Below the pieces are notes generated by a model that was given only the letters and a program-made list of their open reading frames with translations, searched no databases and had not been told where the DNA came from. From positions 1 to 34,627 of the forward strand of contig CAYFSI010000008.1 of assembly GCA_964345825.1 (NCBI GenBank): a stretch of 34,627 bases of DNA. The letters run 5' to 3'. Within the stretch, counting starts at the first letter, position 1. Each line of letters begins with the position of its first letter. The translations under genes were made by a program, and so were the position numbers. The DNA is from JAAYDH01 sp964345825 (lineage in GTDB: Bacteria > Bacillota_I > Bacilli_A > RFN20 > CAG-826). Positions 7,948 to 15,469 of the stretch are shown one piece after another.

Positions 7948-8736
7948 ATGGATTTTATTTGGAATAGAGATGAAACGTCACTGGTAAACTGGATTTTAAC
8001 AATTGCACTTATTTTAGTAATCTACGGATTGTTATTTGTTGTTATTCATCGTGTGGTAAAAAGAAAAATGGGATTCGTTGTATGGGGTCTCTCTTTGTTT
8101 TTCATTCTTACCTCCTATATTCTTTGTCTCGATGGCGTAATGATTGTTGCCTCAATGGTCAGCGCGGTGGCATTAACAATATCCCTATTTGCCAATCTCG
8201 GTGGTTTACGCGCCTTTTTAGCTAATCCATTCCGCAGAGCTAGTGGCAAAAATGTTAATTTTGGAGTCGAAAAAATTTACGATCGAAAAGCTCTATATAA
8301 GAACATTGAAGTTGCGGTTACAACATTATCAAAGAGTCGTATCGGGGCCTTAATTACCTTTGAAAAGAATACCTCCTTAAAGGATATTATGAAAAATGGT
8401 GTTCCTATTCTCGCTCCCGTTACTCCTGAATTATTGACAACAATTTTCTATCCTGGCACTCGTTTGCACGATGGCGCGGTTGTTGTCCACGGAAACGAAA
8501 TTATCGCTGCTAGTGTCTTTTTTACTCCAACTACCAAACCATTTGCCTATAAATATGGTTCTCGTCATCGGGCAGCAATTGGCATTTCAGAAGTTACTGA
8601 TTCGGTTACTGTTGTTGTCAGCGAAGAGACCGGAAGAATTTCTTTCGCTGTGAATGGTGAATTAGAAACCGTTAGTCCTGATGCCTTCTTGCGCGCTTTT
8701 GAGACATATATGGCAGATGGAGGAAGCGAAGAATAA
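7948..8736 (+). CDS. cdaA: Membrane diadenylate cyclase CdaA (c-di-AMP synthase)
   Basis: 262-aa enzyme making the second messenger c-di-AMP from two ATP; in Firmicutes it controls potassium and osmolyte transport and wall integrity. Three N-terminal membrane helices (about residues 13-33, 42-60, 66-88) are followed by the DAC domain with LHDGAVVVHG (D175-G-A177) and GSRHRAAIG (R206-H-R208), both catalytic motifs intact. AAGGAG lies just before the ATG. The stop overlaps the glmM ATG by one base. In Bacilli a regulator cdaR (ybbR) normally sits between cdaA and glmM; here it is absent. Confidence 0.95.
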   Translation: MDFIWNRDETSLVNWILTIALILVIYGLLFVVIHRVVKRKMGFVVWGLSLFFILTSYILCLDGVMIVASMVSAVALTISLFANLGGLRAFLANPFRRASGKNVNFGVEKIYDRKALYKNIEVAVTTLSKSRIGALITFEKNTSLKDIMKNGVPILAPVTPELLTTIFYPGTRLHDGAVVVHGNEIIAASVFFTPTTKPFAYKYGSRHRAAIGISEVTDSVTVVVSEETGRISFAVNGELETVSPDAFLRAFETYMADGGSEE

Positions 8737-10073
8737 TGGGGAAATATTTTGGCACTGATGGTGTTAGAGGTTCAGCAAACGAAAGATTGACCGCCCAACT
8801 TGCCTATAAGATAGGCAGATACATTGGTCAATATCCTCAGGGAAAGAAAAATAGAATTGTCATCGGCAGAGACACTCGCCTTTCTGGTTCCATGTTAGCT
8901 TCTGCTTTAATAGCTGGTATTACTTCCAGTGGTGGTGATGTTTATAAAGTTGGTGTCACAACTACTCCATCAATATCTTATCTTGTAGAAAAGAAAGGAT
9001 TTGATTTTGGCATTATGATTTCAGCAAGCCATAATCCTTTTTACGACAACGGAATTAAGATTTTCGCTCCGAATGGTGAAAAACTCAATTCTATAGTAGA
9101 ACTCGAAATTGAAAAATACATCGATTCTCCTGTTGATGATTTACCATTAGCTGCCAATAAGAAGATTGGTCAACTAATCATTGCAAAAGAATTGATAAAC
9201 GAATATATCGATTTTATCGCTAGTAAAGCTGAAGGTGATTTGTCGCATATGCGCCTCGCTATCGACTGTGCCCATGGCTCAGCCGCCATTACAGCTAAGG
9301 AACTTTTCATTGATAGACTTCATCTTAATGCCGATCTTTTTAATGCTGATTTTAACGGAATTGATATTAACGACAATTGCGGCTCCACCCATTTAAAGTT
9401 TCTTAAAGAGAAAGTGCTCGAAGGCCATTACGATTTAGGAATTGCCTTTGATGGAGATGCCGATCGCTGCCTTTTTATCGATAAGTACGGCAATATTGTC
9501 GATGGTGATACAACGATGTATTTGAATGCTTTATATATGAAAAAACATCATTCTCTAGAAAAGGATACAATCGTATTGACAATCATGTCGAACTATGGAT
9601 TAAAAAAGGCCCTGGCTGAAAAAGGGTTAAATTATGAAGAGGTAGCTGTCGGAGATAAAAATGTTCAAACACGTCTAAAAGAAAAACAATTATCGCTTGG
9701 TGGAGAGCAATCAGGTCATGTCATTTTCTATGATGATTTAAACACTGGCGATGGGCAACTGACCGCTATTCACTTATTAAATGTTTTAACCACTGAAAAA
9801 AAGACAATTAAGGAATTATCTAAAGACTTAATCATCTTCCCTCAAACTCTTAAAAATATTGTCGTCCCGAATAAAGAAGCGATCATGGAACATCAAGGTT
9901 TAAAAGACTACATCAAGGAACAGGAACGAACCTTAAATGGTGATGGTAGAATTCTTGTAAGGTGCAGCGGTACCGAACAATTAATTCGGGTCATGGTCGA
10001 AGCAACTGATTTCAATATTTGCAATGACATTACCGATAAAATTACCGCCTACATTAGCGATATTAGTTATTAA
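8736..10073 (+). CDS. glmM: Phosphoglucosamine mutase GlmM
   Basis: 445-aa cytosolic enzyme converting glucosamine-6-phosphate to glucosamine-1-phosphate on the route to UDP-GlcNAc and peptidoglycan. It begins MGKYFGTDGVRG, has the phosphoserine loop ISASHNP (active Ser98), the metal loop DGDADR in the middle, GGEQSGH, and the C-terminal phosphate-binding RCSGTEQLIRV. Length is normal. The TAATG overlap with cdaA makes them one transcript; GlmM is known to bind and inhibit CdaA in Bacilli, so the pairing is functional. Confidence 0.97.
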   Translation: MGKYFGTDGVRGSANERLTAQLAYKIGRYIGQYPQGKKNRIVIGRDTRLSGSMLASALIAGITSSGGDVYKVGVTTTPSISYLVEKKGFDFGIMISASHNPFYDNGIKIFAPNGEKLNSIVELEIEKYIDSPVDDLPLAANKKIGQLIIAKELINEYIDFIASKAEGDLSHMRLAIDCAHGSAAITAKELFIDRLHLNADLFNADFNGIDINDNCGSTHLKFLKEKVLEGHYDLGIAFDGDADRCLFIDKYGNIVDGDTTMYLNALYMKKHHSLEKDTIVLTIMSNYGLKKALAEKGLNYEEVAVGDKNVQTRLKEKQLSLGGEQSGHVIFYDDLNTGDGQLTAIHLLNVLTTEKKTIKELSKDLIIFPQTLKNIVVPNKEAIMEHQGLKDYIKEQERTLNGDGRILVRCSGTEQLIRVMVEATDFNICNDITDKITAYISDISY

Positions 10074-10076
10074 TTT

Positions 10077-10688
10077 ATGATTGATTCAAAGTCTATTTAC
10101 GATTATATTATCAAAATTCAAGCTATTGCAAAAATTGGCCTTACCTATAGCAAAGACCCATATGCAATTACGAATTATCAAGAGATAAACGATTTATCCA
10201 AGGCTTTTTTGGAGGATTTTGTCAATATCAAACTTGATCGTCCAAACTACTTTGAGAAAAATGTTTATCCGACTCCGAATATTTCTGTAAGGACCATTAT
10301 TTTTAACAAAGAACGCAATAAAATATTAATGGTTAGAGAAGTCAAAACTCAAAATTATTCCCTTCCAGGTGGATGGGCCGAATTATATGATTCTCCTAGC
10401 CAAACCGCCATTAATGAATGTCTTCAAGAAGCCGGAGCAGACATCAGCTCGGTTCGCTTGGTGGGTGTAACAAACCGTACCCCGTTTAAAAGTAATACAT
10501 CTGTTCCTGAATATGTCATCGTATTCGAAGGAATGATTTCTGGAGCATTACATGATCACGAATATGAAACTGACGATGTAGGTTGGTTTCCGATTGATAA
10601 TCTTCCAGAGATATCGCGAAAATTATCAATGGAAGAACTGCAAAGAATGATTACAGCCGCTCGAGACGGAACAGTCATTTTTGATTAA
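10077..10688 (+). CDS. Nudix hydrolase-like protein with N-terminal Nudix_N-type domain
   Basis: 203 aa. Residues 1-60 match the helical domain that precedes some bacterial Nudix enzymes (AKIGLTYSKDPYAITNYQEI). The Nudix domain follows with VRTIIFN and the box at 99-120. Against G-x5-E-x7-R-E-U-x-E-E-x-G, this one reads G99, Asp105 for Glu, Asn113 for Arg, Glu114, Gln117 for Glu, Glu118, G120. Two of the three usual metal-binding glutamates remain, so activity may be weak or changed. Relatives act on ADP-ribose or similar nucleoside diphosphates. It begins 3 nt after glmM and is probably in the cdaA-glmM transcript. Confidence 0.8.
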   Translation: MIDSKSIYDYIIKIQAIAKIGLTYSKDPYAITNYQEINDLSKAFLEDFVNIKLDRPNYFEKNVYPTPNISVRTIIFNKERNKILMVREVKTQNYSLPGGWAELYDSPSQTAINECLQEAGADISSVRLVGVTNRTPFKSNTSVPEYVIVFEGMISGALHDHEYETDDVGWFPIDNLPEISRKLSMEELQRMITAARDGTVIFD

Positions 10689-10770
10689 CTAAGGAGAAAA
10701 TTTAGTAGTAAAAATCAAGATGACCTTATAAAGTAGGGATATTTTTGGTAAAATTATTATAAATAAAATT

Positions 10771-11418
10771 ATGTTTGCTTATTATCTTACACTTGTTAAC
10801 TTAAATCCCTTACAAATTTCATTTGTTGTTGTGGCTGCTGTGGTAGTGGTAGTTTCTATTTTTTGTGCTATTTTCTTTCCTACTCGACATTTTTTTATAA
10901 AAAAGAAATTCCAAAAATACTATTACAAAAAAATATACCAAATTGCTTTTAATCAAGATTATTATCTCATCAACGATTTTCTATTTAGAATTGACGATTC
11001 AACTGTGATGGGCATCGACCATATTCTTTTTGCCGATCGCTACATCTTTATCATCAACGATTACTATTACGAAGGCGATTTGCTTGGCAACGCCGATGAC
11101 AAATCATTGATTTTTGTTGATAAAAAGGGAAAGAAACAGTATACCGATAACCCATTTGTCAATAGTGAAAAAATCATTTCTCGTCTTTCGATGATTACTG
11201 GTATTGATAGCTCATTGATGATCGGAGTTATCCTTGTTAACAACACTTGCAAATGTTATGTGAAATCAGAATCCAAACAATTTTATATCGTCCAGCGCAA
11301 ATTTTTAAAAATGCTTGTGAAAAATATTGAATCTCGAACCGTCGGTAGAATTAATCCTGTCCAATTAGATAGTGCTGTTAAGGCAATATACCGCCTTAAT
11401 CGCAGAAAGAAAAAATGA
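10771..11418 (+). CDS. Membrane-anchored protein with NERD-like domain
   Basis: 215 aa. One membrane helix (about residues 17-37) is followed by a basic linker and a domain resembling NERD (nuclease-related): GIDHILFADRYIFIIN, EGDLLGN, then KKGKKQYTDNPFVNSEKII, which fits the NERD pattern around its conserved NP. The E-x-K type catalytic residues expected after the IIN strand are replaced by Asp-Tyr-Tyr, so nuclease activity is doubtful. The C-terminus is very basic (NRRKKK). The start has no Shine-Dalgarno site; a TATAAA box at 10758-10763 ends 7 nt before it. It overlaps the next gene by 4 nt (ATGA), so the two probably work together at the membrane. Confidence 0.55.
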   Translation: MFAYYLTLVNLNPLQISFVVVAAVVVVVSIFCAIFFPTRHFFIKKKFQKYYYKKIYQIAFNQDYYLINDFLFRIDDSTVMGIDHILFADRYIFIINDYYYEGDLLGNADDKSLIFVDKKGKKQYTDNPFVNSEKIISRLSMITGIDSSLMIGVILVNNTCKCYVKSESKQFYIVQRKFLKMLVKNIESRTVGRINPVQLDSAVKAIYRLNRRKKK

Positions 11419-12506
11419 AAATTAAAGAGACCTTTGCCCGTTCAAAGAAATACTATTCCGCACATCCTCTAAACTCTTGGGTCTTAGGGATAACCTGTGC
11501 AATTTTTATTGCTGCCATTTATGGGTTTGATTTAGCCATTCCCGGTTTGAACTATCTCATGATTCCTATTTTAGGAATTCCTTTTTTCTTTGCCTCGATT
11601 ATTTCTCACTTCCAACTCAAGATGAATAATGAAGTGCAGACACGGAATTTTTCTCGATTCTTTGCCTTGTATTTCACCAAACCATTTCGGTCATCTTTTC
11701 GAGTCCTAATATCTTTTTTCAAATCGCTTATCATCGAGGCCGTTTTCACAATTGTTCTTTTTATTATTTTTTATTTAATTTTTACGAACAATTATGGAAG
11801 CACCTTTAATGATAATTTTGTTGGCTTCTTCGAAACGCTAACTGATTCAAGTTTAACGACTACAGCATACAATGCCGCCATTCAAGAATATTTATCCGCC
11901 AACAATAATATGCTCTATGTGTTTTTAAATTTAATCATCATCCCTTCATCATTCTTTTCTTCCCTATCTTTTATTTACTTTATTTCTCTCGAATCCTTAA
12001 GTGTTTTTGCTCGGTTGATTTTTTCCCAAAACCCGCCTCCTTTTACCAAAATTGCATTAAAAGGAGCCATAAAAAAGCAAGGAAAGAGTTTCTATGCCAC
12101 TTATTTTGGATTGAACTGGCCATTATTTATTCTAGTTATTATTGGGTTTGTGGGTGGACTGACTGTTACGCTTCAATTCGTTGGCGATATCACCCTCGCT
12201 TCTACTATTGCGATGATGTCTGGTTTAGGATTGACATCATTATTCCTCCCATTTTATTTCTGCAACATGGAAGCTATTTATTCATTTTTAGATAAGGATG
12301 TTCGTACGATATCAAAAAACCTCACTAAACAGATGATTCTTGACATTCAAGCTGAGAGAAATCTCGTTGAAAAAGAAGCGGAATTATTGGTTAAAACTCT
12401 TGATGAGTTAAAATTTTCTGAAGATGATTCGCCTAATATTGATGACAACTCAGAAGATAAAAATCCAGATTCAGATAAAGAAAAAGACCCATTCGATGAG
12501 TCTTAA
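11415..12506 (+). CDS. Multi-pass membrane protein with acidic tail, function unknown
   Basis: 363 aa. About six hydrophobic segments: near residues 20-42, 45-65, 105-125, 165-195, 230-250 and 258-285. After residue 300 comes a helical, charged stretch (ILDIQAERNLVEKEAELLVK) and then a strongly acidic, Asp/Ser-rich tail of about 40 residues ending DPFDES. I do not recognise the family. It is translationally coupled to the upstream NERD-like protein, so a shared envelope role is plausible. Confidence 0.8.
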   Translation: MKIKETFARSKKYYSAHPLNSWVLGITCAIFIAAIYGFDLAIPGLNYLMIPILGIPFFFASIISHFQLKMNNEVQTRNFSRFFALYFTKPFRSSFRVLISFFKSLIIEAVFTIVLFIIFYLIFTNNYGSTFNDNFVGFFETLTDSSLTTTAYNAAIQEYLSANNNMLYVFLNLIIIPSSFFSSLSFIYFISLESLSVFARLIFSQNPPPFTKIALKGAIKKQGKSFYATYFGLNWPLFILVIIGFVGGLTVTLQFVGDITLASTIAMMSGLGLTSLFLPFYFCNMEAIYSFLDKDVRTISKNLTKQMILDIQAERNLVEKEAELLVKTLDELKFSEDDSPNIDDNSEDKNPDSDKEKDPFDES

Positions 12507-12514
12507 TAATCATC

Positions 12515-12588
12515 TGGAGCAAGTGACGGGAATCGAACCCGCATAACTACCTTGGCAAGGTAGTGTTCTACCACTGAACTACACCTGC
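12515..12588 (-). tRNA. tRNA-Gly (anticodon GCC)
   Basis: Read on the minus strand it folds as a full cloverleaf: acceptor GCAGGTG with CACTTGC, anticodon arm with loop TTGCCAA (GCC), T arm GGGTTCGATTCCC, and encoded CCA. 74 nt. A minus-strand TGTTATAAT extended -10 (about 12621-12629) lies upstream. Confidence 0.95.
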
Positions 12589-12678
12589 ATTGCAACTTGG
12601 TTTACCAAATTCGCTTACTTATTATAACAAAACATATTCAAGATGCAATATAATTTCTTAACTAGGAGGAGACACAAA

Positions 12679-14343
12679 ATGATTACCAACAAAGAATTAG
12701 CAAATATTATATTCCCCGATGTCACATTAACTCTCGACGATTTGGAGAAAAGATATCCACAGAGACACTTATCCGAAGGAGCAGAAGTCACCCGCTTCGC
12801 TCCTAGTCCAACCGGCTTTCTTCATACCGGCTCTTTATTTACTAGCATGATTTGCCGCAAAGTGGCTTCTCAAAGCAACGGAGTCTTTTTTGTGAGACTT
12901 GAAGATACGGATACCAAACGAGAAGTCGAAGGATCCGGCACTCAACTATTAGAACAGTTGAAGGTTTTCGATATTACACCAGATGAAGGATACCTCGGAG
13001 ATTATCAAAAAGGAATCTATGGACCCTATATACAATCAGAAAGAGCAGACATTTATCGAATTGCGATTAAACACTTATTAGAAATAGGAAGAGCCTATCC
13101 TTGCTTTTGCACTCCCGATGAATTAAATGATATTCGTGCAAAGCAAGAAGCCGCTAAGCTTGTTCCTGGGTATTATGGACAGTTCGCCAAATGCCGTTTC
13201 TTGACCAACGATGAAAAAGCCACTCGCTTATTAGCGGGAGAACCATTTGTCATCCGTTTTAAAAGCAATGGCAATCATATCCGCAAAATAAAAGTGAATG
13301 ACTTGGTTCATGGCGCTTTTGAAATCGCCGAAAATGACCAAGATATTGTTATCTATAAAAGTGATGGTCTTCCTACTTATCACTTCGCCCATGTTGTCGA
13401 TGATCATTTTATGCGTACAACCACCGTTATTCGCGGCGAAGAATGGATTGCTTCCCTTCCCATCCACATAGACTTATTCCAAGCCATGGAATGGCCAGCT
13501 CCTCTTTACGCTCATTTACCTGTTATCATGAAATTGGATGAGAACGGCAACAAGCGAAAGTTATCTAAGAGACTAGATAGCGAAGCCGCGGTTAGCTACT
13601 TCCTTCAAGATGGTTACCCAACCGAAGCCATTATCATGTATTTGATGACGATTGCCAATTCCAACTTTGAAGAATGGATTTTCCAAAATAAATTTGAAAA
13701 CATGCAAGCCTTCGTTTTTTCCTTCACCAAAATGTCTTTAGATGGCGCTCTCTTTGACATTGGTAAATTGAATTTTTTTGCCAAAGAAATTTTATCAAAA
13801 AAGAATAAAGATCAAATCTTTGACATGGTCGTCGCCTATGCTAAAAAATATCAGCCAAAACTTTTAGAGGTTGTCAACCGTGACCACGCCTACTTCAAAG
13901 AGATTATGAATATTGAAAGAGAAAAAGAGAATCCTCGGAAAGACTATGTAAAATTTGGCAATCTTTTAGAATCAATAAGTTTCTTTTACCACGATTTTTA
14001 TGAAGATCTTTTCAAAGAAAAACTTCCATTCTCTGAGAAATTAGCGCCTTCCATAATTAAGAATGTCTTACATTCAATAAAAGAAAAATTATCGCTTGAA
14101 CAAGATGAACAATCCTGGTTCAGTCAGTTAAAACAAATCGGCGAATCGTTGGGTTTTGCTCCAAACGGAAAGCTATATAAAAACAATCCTGAGCTATATG
14201 TCGGTTCAGTCGCGGATGTCGCTGAAATTCTGCGAATTACCCTCACAGGAAAGAAAAATAGTCCTAATCTTTTTTACGTCATGAAAGTTCTTGGAAAGAG
14301 CCGTTGCGATAAAAGAATTGAAAGAGTAATTTCTTCGTTTTAA
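12679..14343 (+). CDS. gltX: Glutamyl-tRNA synthetase, divergent form
   Basis: 554-aa class I synthetase that charges tRNA-Glu (and, in organisms lacking GlnRS, also tRNA-Gln). It opens the catalytic domain with RFAPSPTGFLHTGSL, where HTGS (49-52) stands for HIGH, then the EDTD segment, YPCFCTPDEL, VIRGEEW, and KLSKR (294-298) in place of KMSKS. It is longer than the usual 480-500 aa. An in-frame ATG 12 codons upstream (12643) is unlikely because TAGGAGGAG at 12664-12672 sits right before 12679, with a TATAAT at 12649-12654 ahead of it. It is followed within 34 nt by a tRNA-Glu gene, its likely substrate. Confidence 0.92.
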   Translation: MITNKELANIIFPDVTLTLDDLEKRYPQRHLSEGAEVTRFAPSPTGFLHTGSLFTSMICRKVASQSNGVFFVRLEDTDTKREVEGSGTQLLEQLKVFDITPDEGYLGDYQKGIYGPYIQSERADIYRIAIKHLLEIGRAYPCFCTPDELNDIRAKQEAAKLVPGYYGQFAKCRFLTNDEKATRLLAGEPFVIRFKSNGNHIRKIKVNDLVHGAFEIAENDQDIVIYKSDGLPTYHFAHVVDDHFMRTTTVIRGEEWIASLPIHIDLFQAMEWPAPLYAHLPVIMKLDENGNKRKLSKRLDSEAAVSYFLQDGYPTEAIIMYLMTIANSNFEEWIFQNKFENMQAFVFSFTKMSLDGALFDIGKLNFFAKEILSKKNKDQIFDMVVAYAKKYQPKLLEVVNRDHAYFKEIMNIEREKENPRKDYVKFGNLLESISFFYHDFYEDLFKEKLPFSEKLAPSIIKNVLHSIKEKLSLEQDEQSWFSQLKQIGESLGFAPNGKLYKNNPELYVGSVADVAEILRITLTGKKNSPNLFYVMKVLGKSRCDKRIERVISSF

Positions 14344-14361
14344 TTTATCTGGAGAGTGTTA

Positions 14362-14367
14362 TATAAT
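14362..14367 (+). promoter_or_regulatory. -10 box for tRNA-Glu(CUC)
   Basis: TATAAT ends 9 nt before the mature tRNA 5' end. No clear -35 is visible; the tRNA may also be read from gltX, since there is no terminator between them. Confidence 0.45.
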
Positions 14368-14376
14368 ACTCTCACC

Positions 14377-14451
14377 GGTCCCATGGTCAAGCGGTTAAGA
14401 CGAGACCCTCTCAAGGTCTAATCCCGGGTTCGATTCCCGGTGGGATCACCA
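14377..14451 (+). tRNA. tRNA-Glu (anticodon CTC)
   Basis: 75 nt. Acceptor GGTCCCA with TGGGATC, anticodon stem AGACC/GGTCT, loop CTCTCAA (anticodon CTC), T arm CCGGGTTCGATTCCCGG, encoded CCA. It reads GAG codons only. Sitting directly behind gltX, it makes a synthetase-plus-substrate pair. Confidence 0.93.
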
Positions 14452-14463
14452 AAAATATTTATT

Positions 14464-14490
14464 AGCTTTGAGTTTCTCAAAGCTTTTTTT
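14464..14490 (+). terminator. Rho-independent terminator after tRNA-Glu(CUC)
   Basis: Nine-pair stem AGCTTTGAG (14464-14472) with CTCAAAGCT (14476-14484), loop TTT, then T6. Confidence 0.92.
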
Positions 14491-14498
14491 CATCTTTT

Positions 14499-14507
14499 TG
14501 TTATAAT
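14499..14507 (+). promoter_or_regulatory. Extended -10 promoter of the lipid kinase gene
   Basis: TGT followed by TATAAT (14502-14507) is an extended -10 element. It ends 7 nt before the ATG at 14515, so transcription should start at or next to the start codon (leaderless). An earlier in-frame ATG at 14506 lies inside the -10 box and cannot be used from this promoter. Confidence 0.55.
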
Positions 14508-14514
14508 GAAATAT

Positions 14515-15369
14515 ATGAAAATACTCTTTATATATAATCCATCGAGTGGAAAAGGACTTAAGCCTCGACAAATTGAATATATCATTCATGAATTATCAAA
14601 TATGTCATCATCAATAGAATACCGTTTTTGCGAAAATCTTCGTCAGCTTTATGACGTATTAGAAAAGCCTTTATACACTTATGATATTTTAGTGTTCGCT
14701 GGGGGAGATGGAACTTTTCATCATGTGGTTAATGCCTTATCGAACCATCAATATCGACCGATTTTGGGCATTATCCCTTGCGGTACGCTGAATGATGCGA
14801 GCAAAAATTTTGGATACAACCGAAATATTGCTCATTCACTAAAGATGATTAGCAAAGGATTGGTCAAAGAAGTTGATGTTCTTAAAGTTAATAACCATTA
14901 TGGTGTTTTCAGCCTTTCGGTGGGCACATTTTCCGATATTCCTTATAAAGTTAAAGCTAATAAAAAGAAACGATTTCATGTTCTATCTTATTATGGACTA
15001 GCCTTAAAATCTTTAGTGAGAAAGGGACACGTTCAAGGCGAAATATCAATAAATAACGAAAAACCATTTTGTTTCAGCGCTCCCTTTTTATTGGTATTAA
15101 ATTCTCAATATATGGGTGGATTTAAAATTAACAATCAAGCTAAACTGGACGATGGATTAGCCGATTTACTTTATACAAGTGATGGGTGGTTTAACGGATT
15201 ATTTAGATTTTTCTTTCGACAAAGAAAAGTGCATAAATTCTCTTTCAACGAGGCAAATATTACGATGAATAAAAAAAGTTCTTGGGATATCGATGGTGAA
15301 GAATTAGTGGCTAAAAAAGTGAACATTAAAGTCCTCAAAAATCATCTTAAAATCATCGTAAAAAACTAG
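14515..15369 (+). CDS. Diacylglycerol/lipid kinase family protein (DagK/YegS-like)
   Basis: 284-aa cytosolic or membrane-associated kinase, likely phosphorylating diacylglycerol or a related lipid to recycle phosphatidic acid. It begins MKILFIYNPSSGKG, has the nucleotide-binding GGDGTFHHVVNAL, then GIIPCGTLNDASKNFGY, and the C-terminal domain with the conserved LDDGLADLLY-type segment and DIDGEE. The family G-x-x-N-D signature is seen as GTLND. Frames starting further upstream (14440) run back through the tRNA and its terminator and are not real. Confidence 0.88.
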   Translation: MKILFIYNPSSGKGLKPRQIEYIIHELSNMSSSIEYRFCENLRQLYDVLEKPLYTYDILVFAGGDGTFHHVVNALSNHQYRPILGIIPCGTLNDASKNFGYNRNIAHSLKMISKGLVKEVDVLKVNNHYGVFSLSVGTFSDIPYKVKANKKKRFHVLSYYGLALKSLVRKGHVQGEISINNEKPFCFSAPFLLVLNSQYMGGFKINNQAKLDDGLADLLYTSDGWFNGLFRFFFRQRKVHKFSFNEANITMNKKSSWDIDGEELVAKKVNIKVLKNHLKIIVKN

Positions 15370-15469
15370 AAAATTATTAAAAATAATCTAGATTTGCTTA
15401 CATTTTTAATAAAAATAATTGTTTTTTAGTGTGGGCCCGTTAATAATATAGTTATCTGGAGGACTTTTT

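Noticed and set aside
14440..14514. Upstream start for the lipid kinase
   Set aside because: It would begin inside tRNA-Glu and run through the terminator and promoter.
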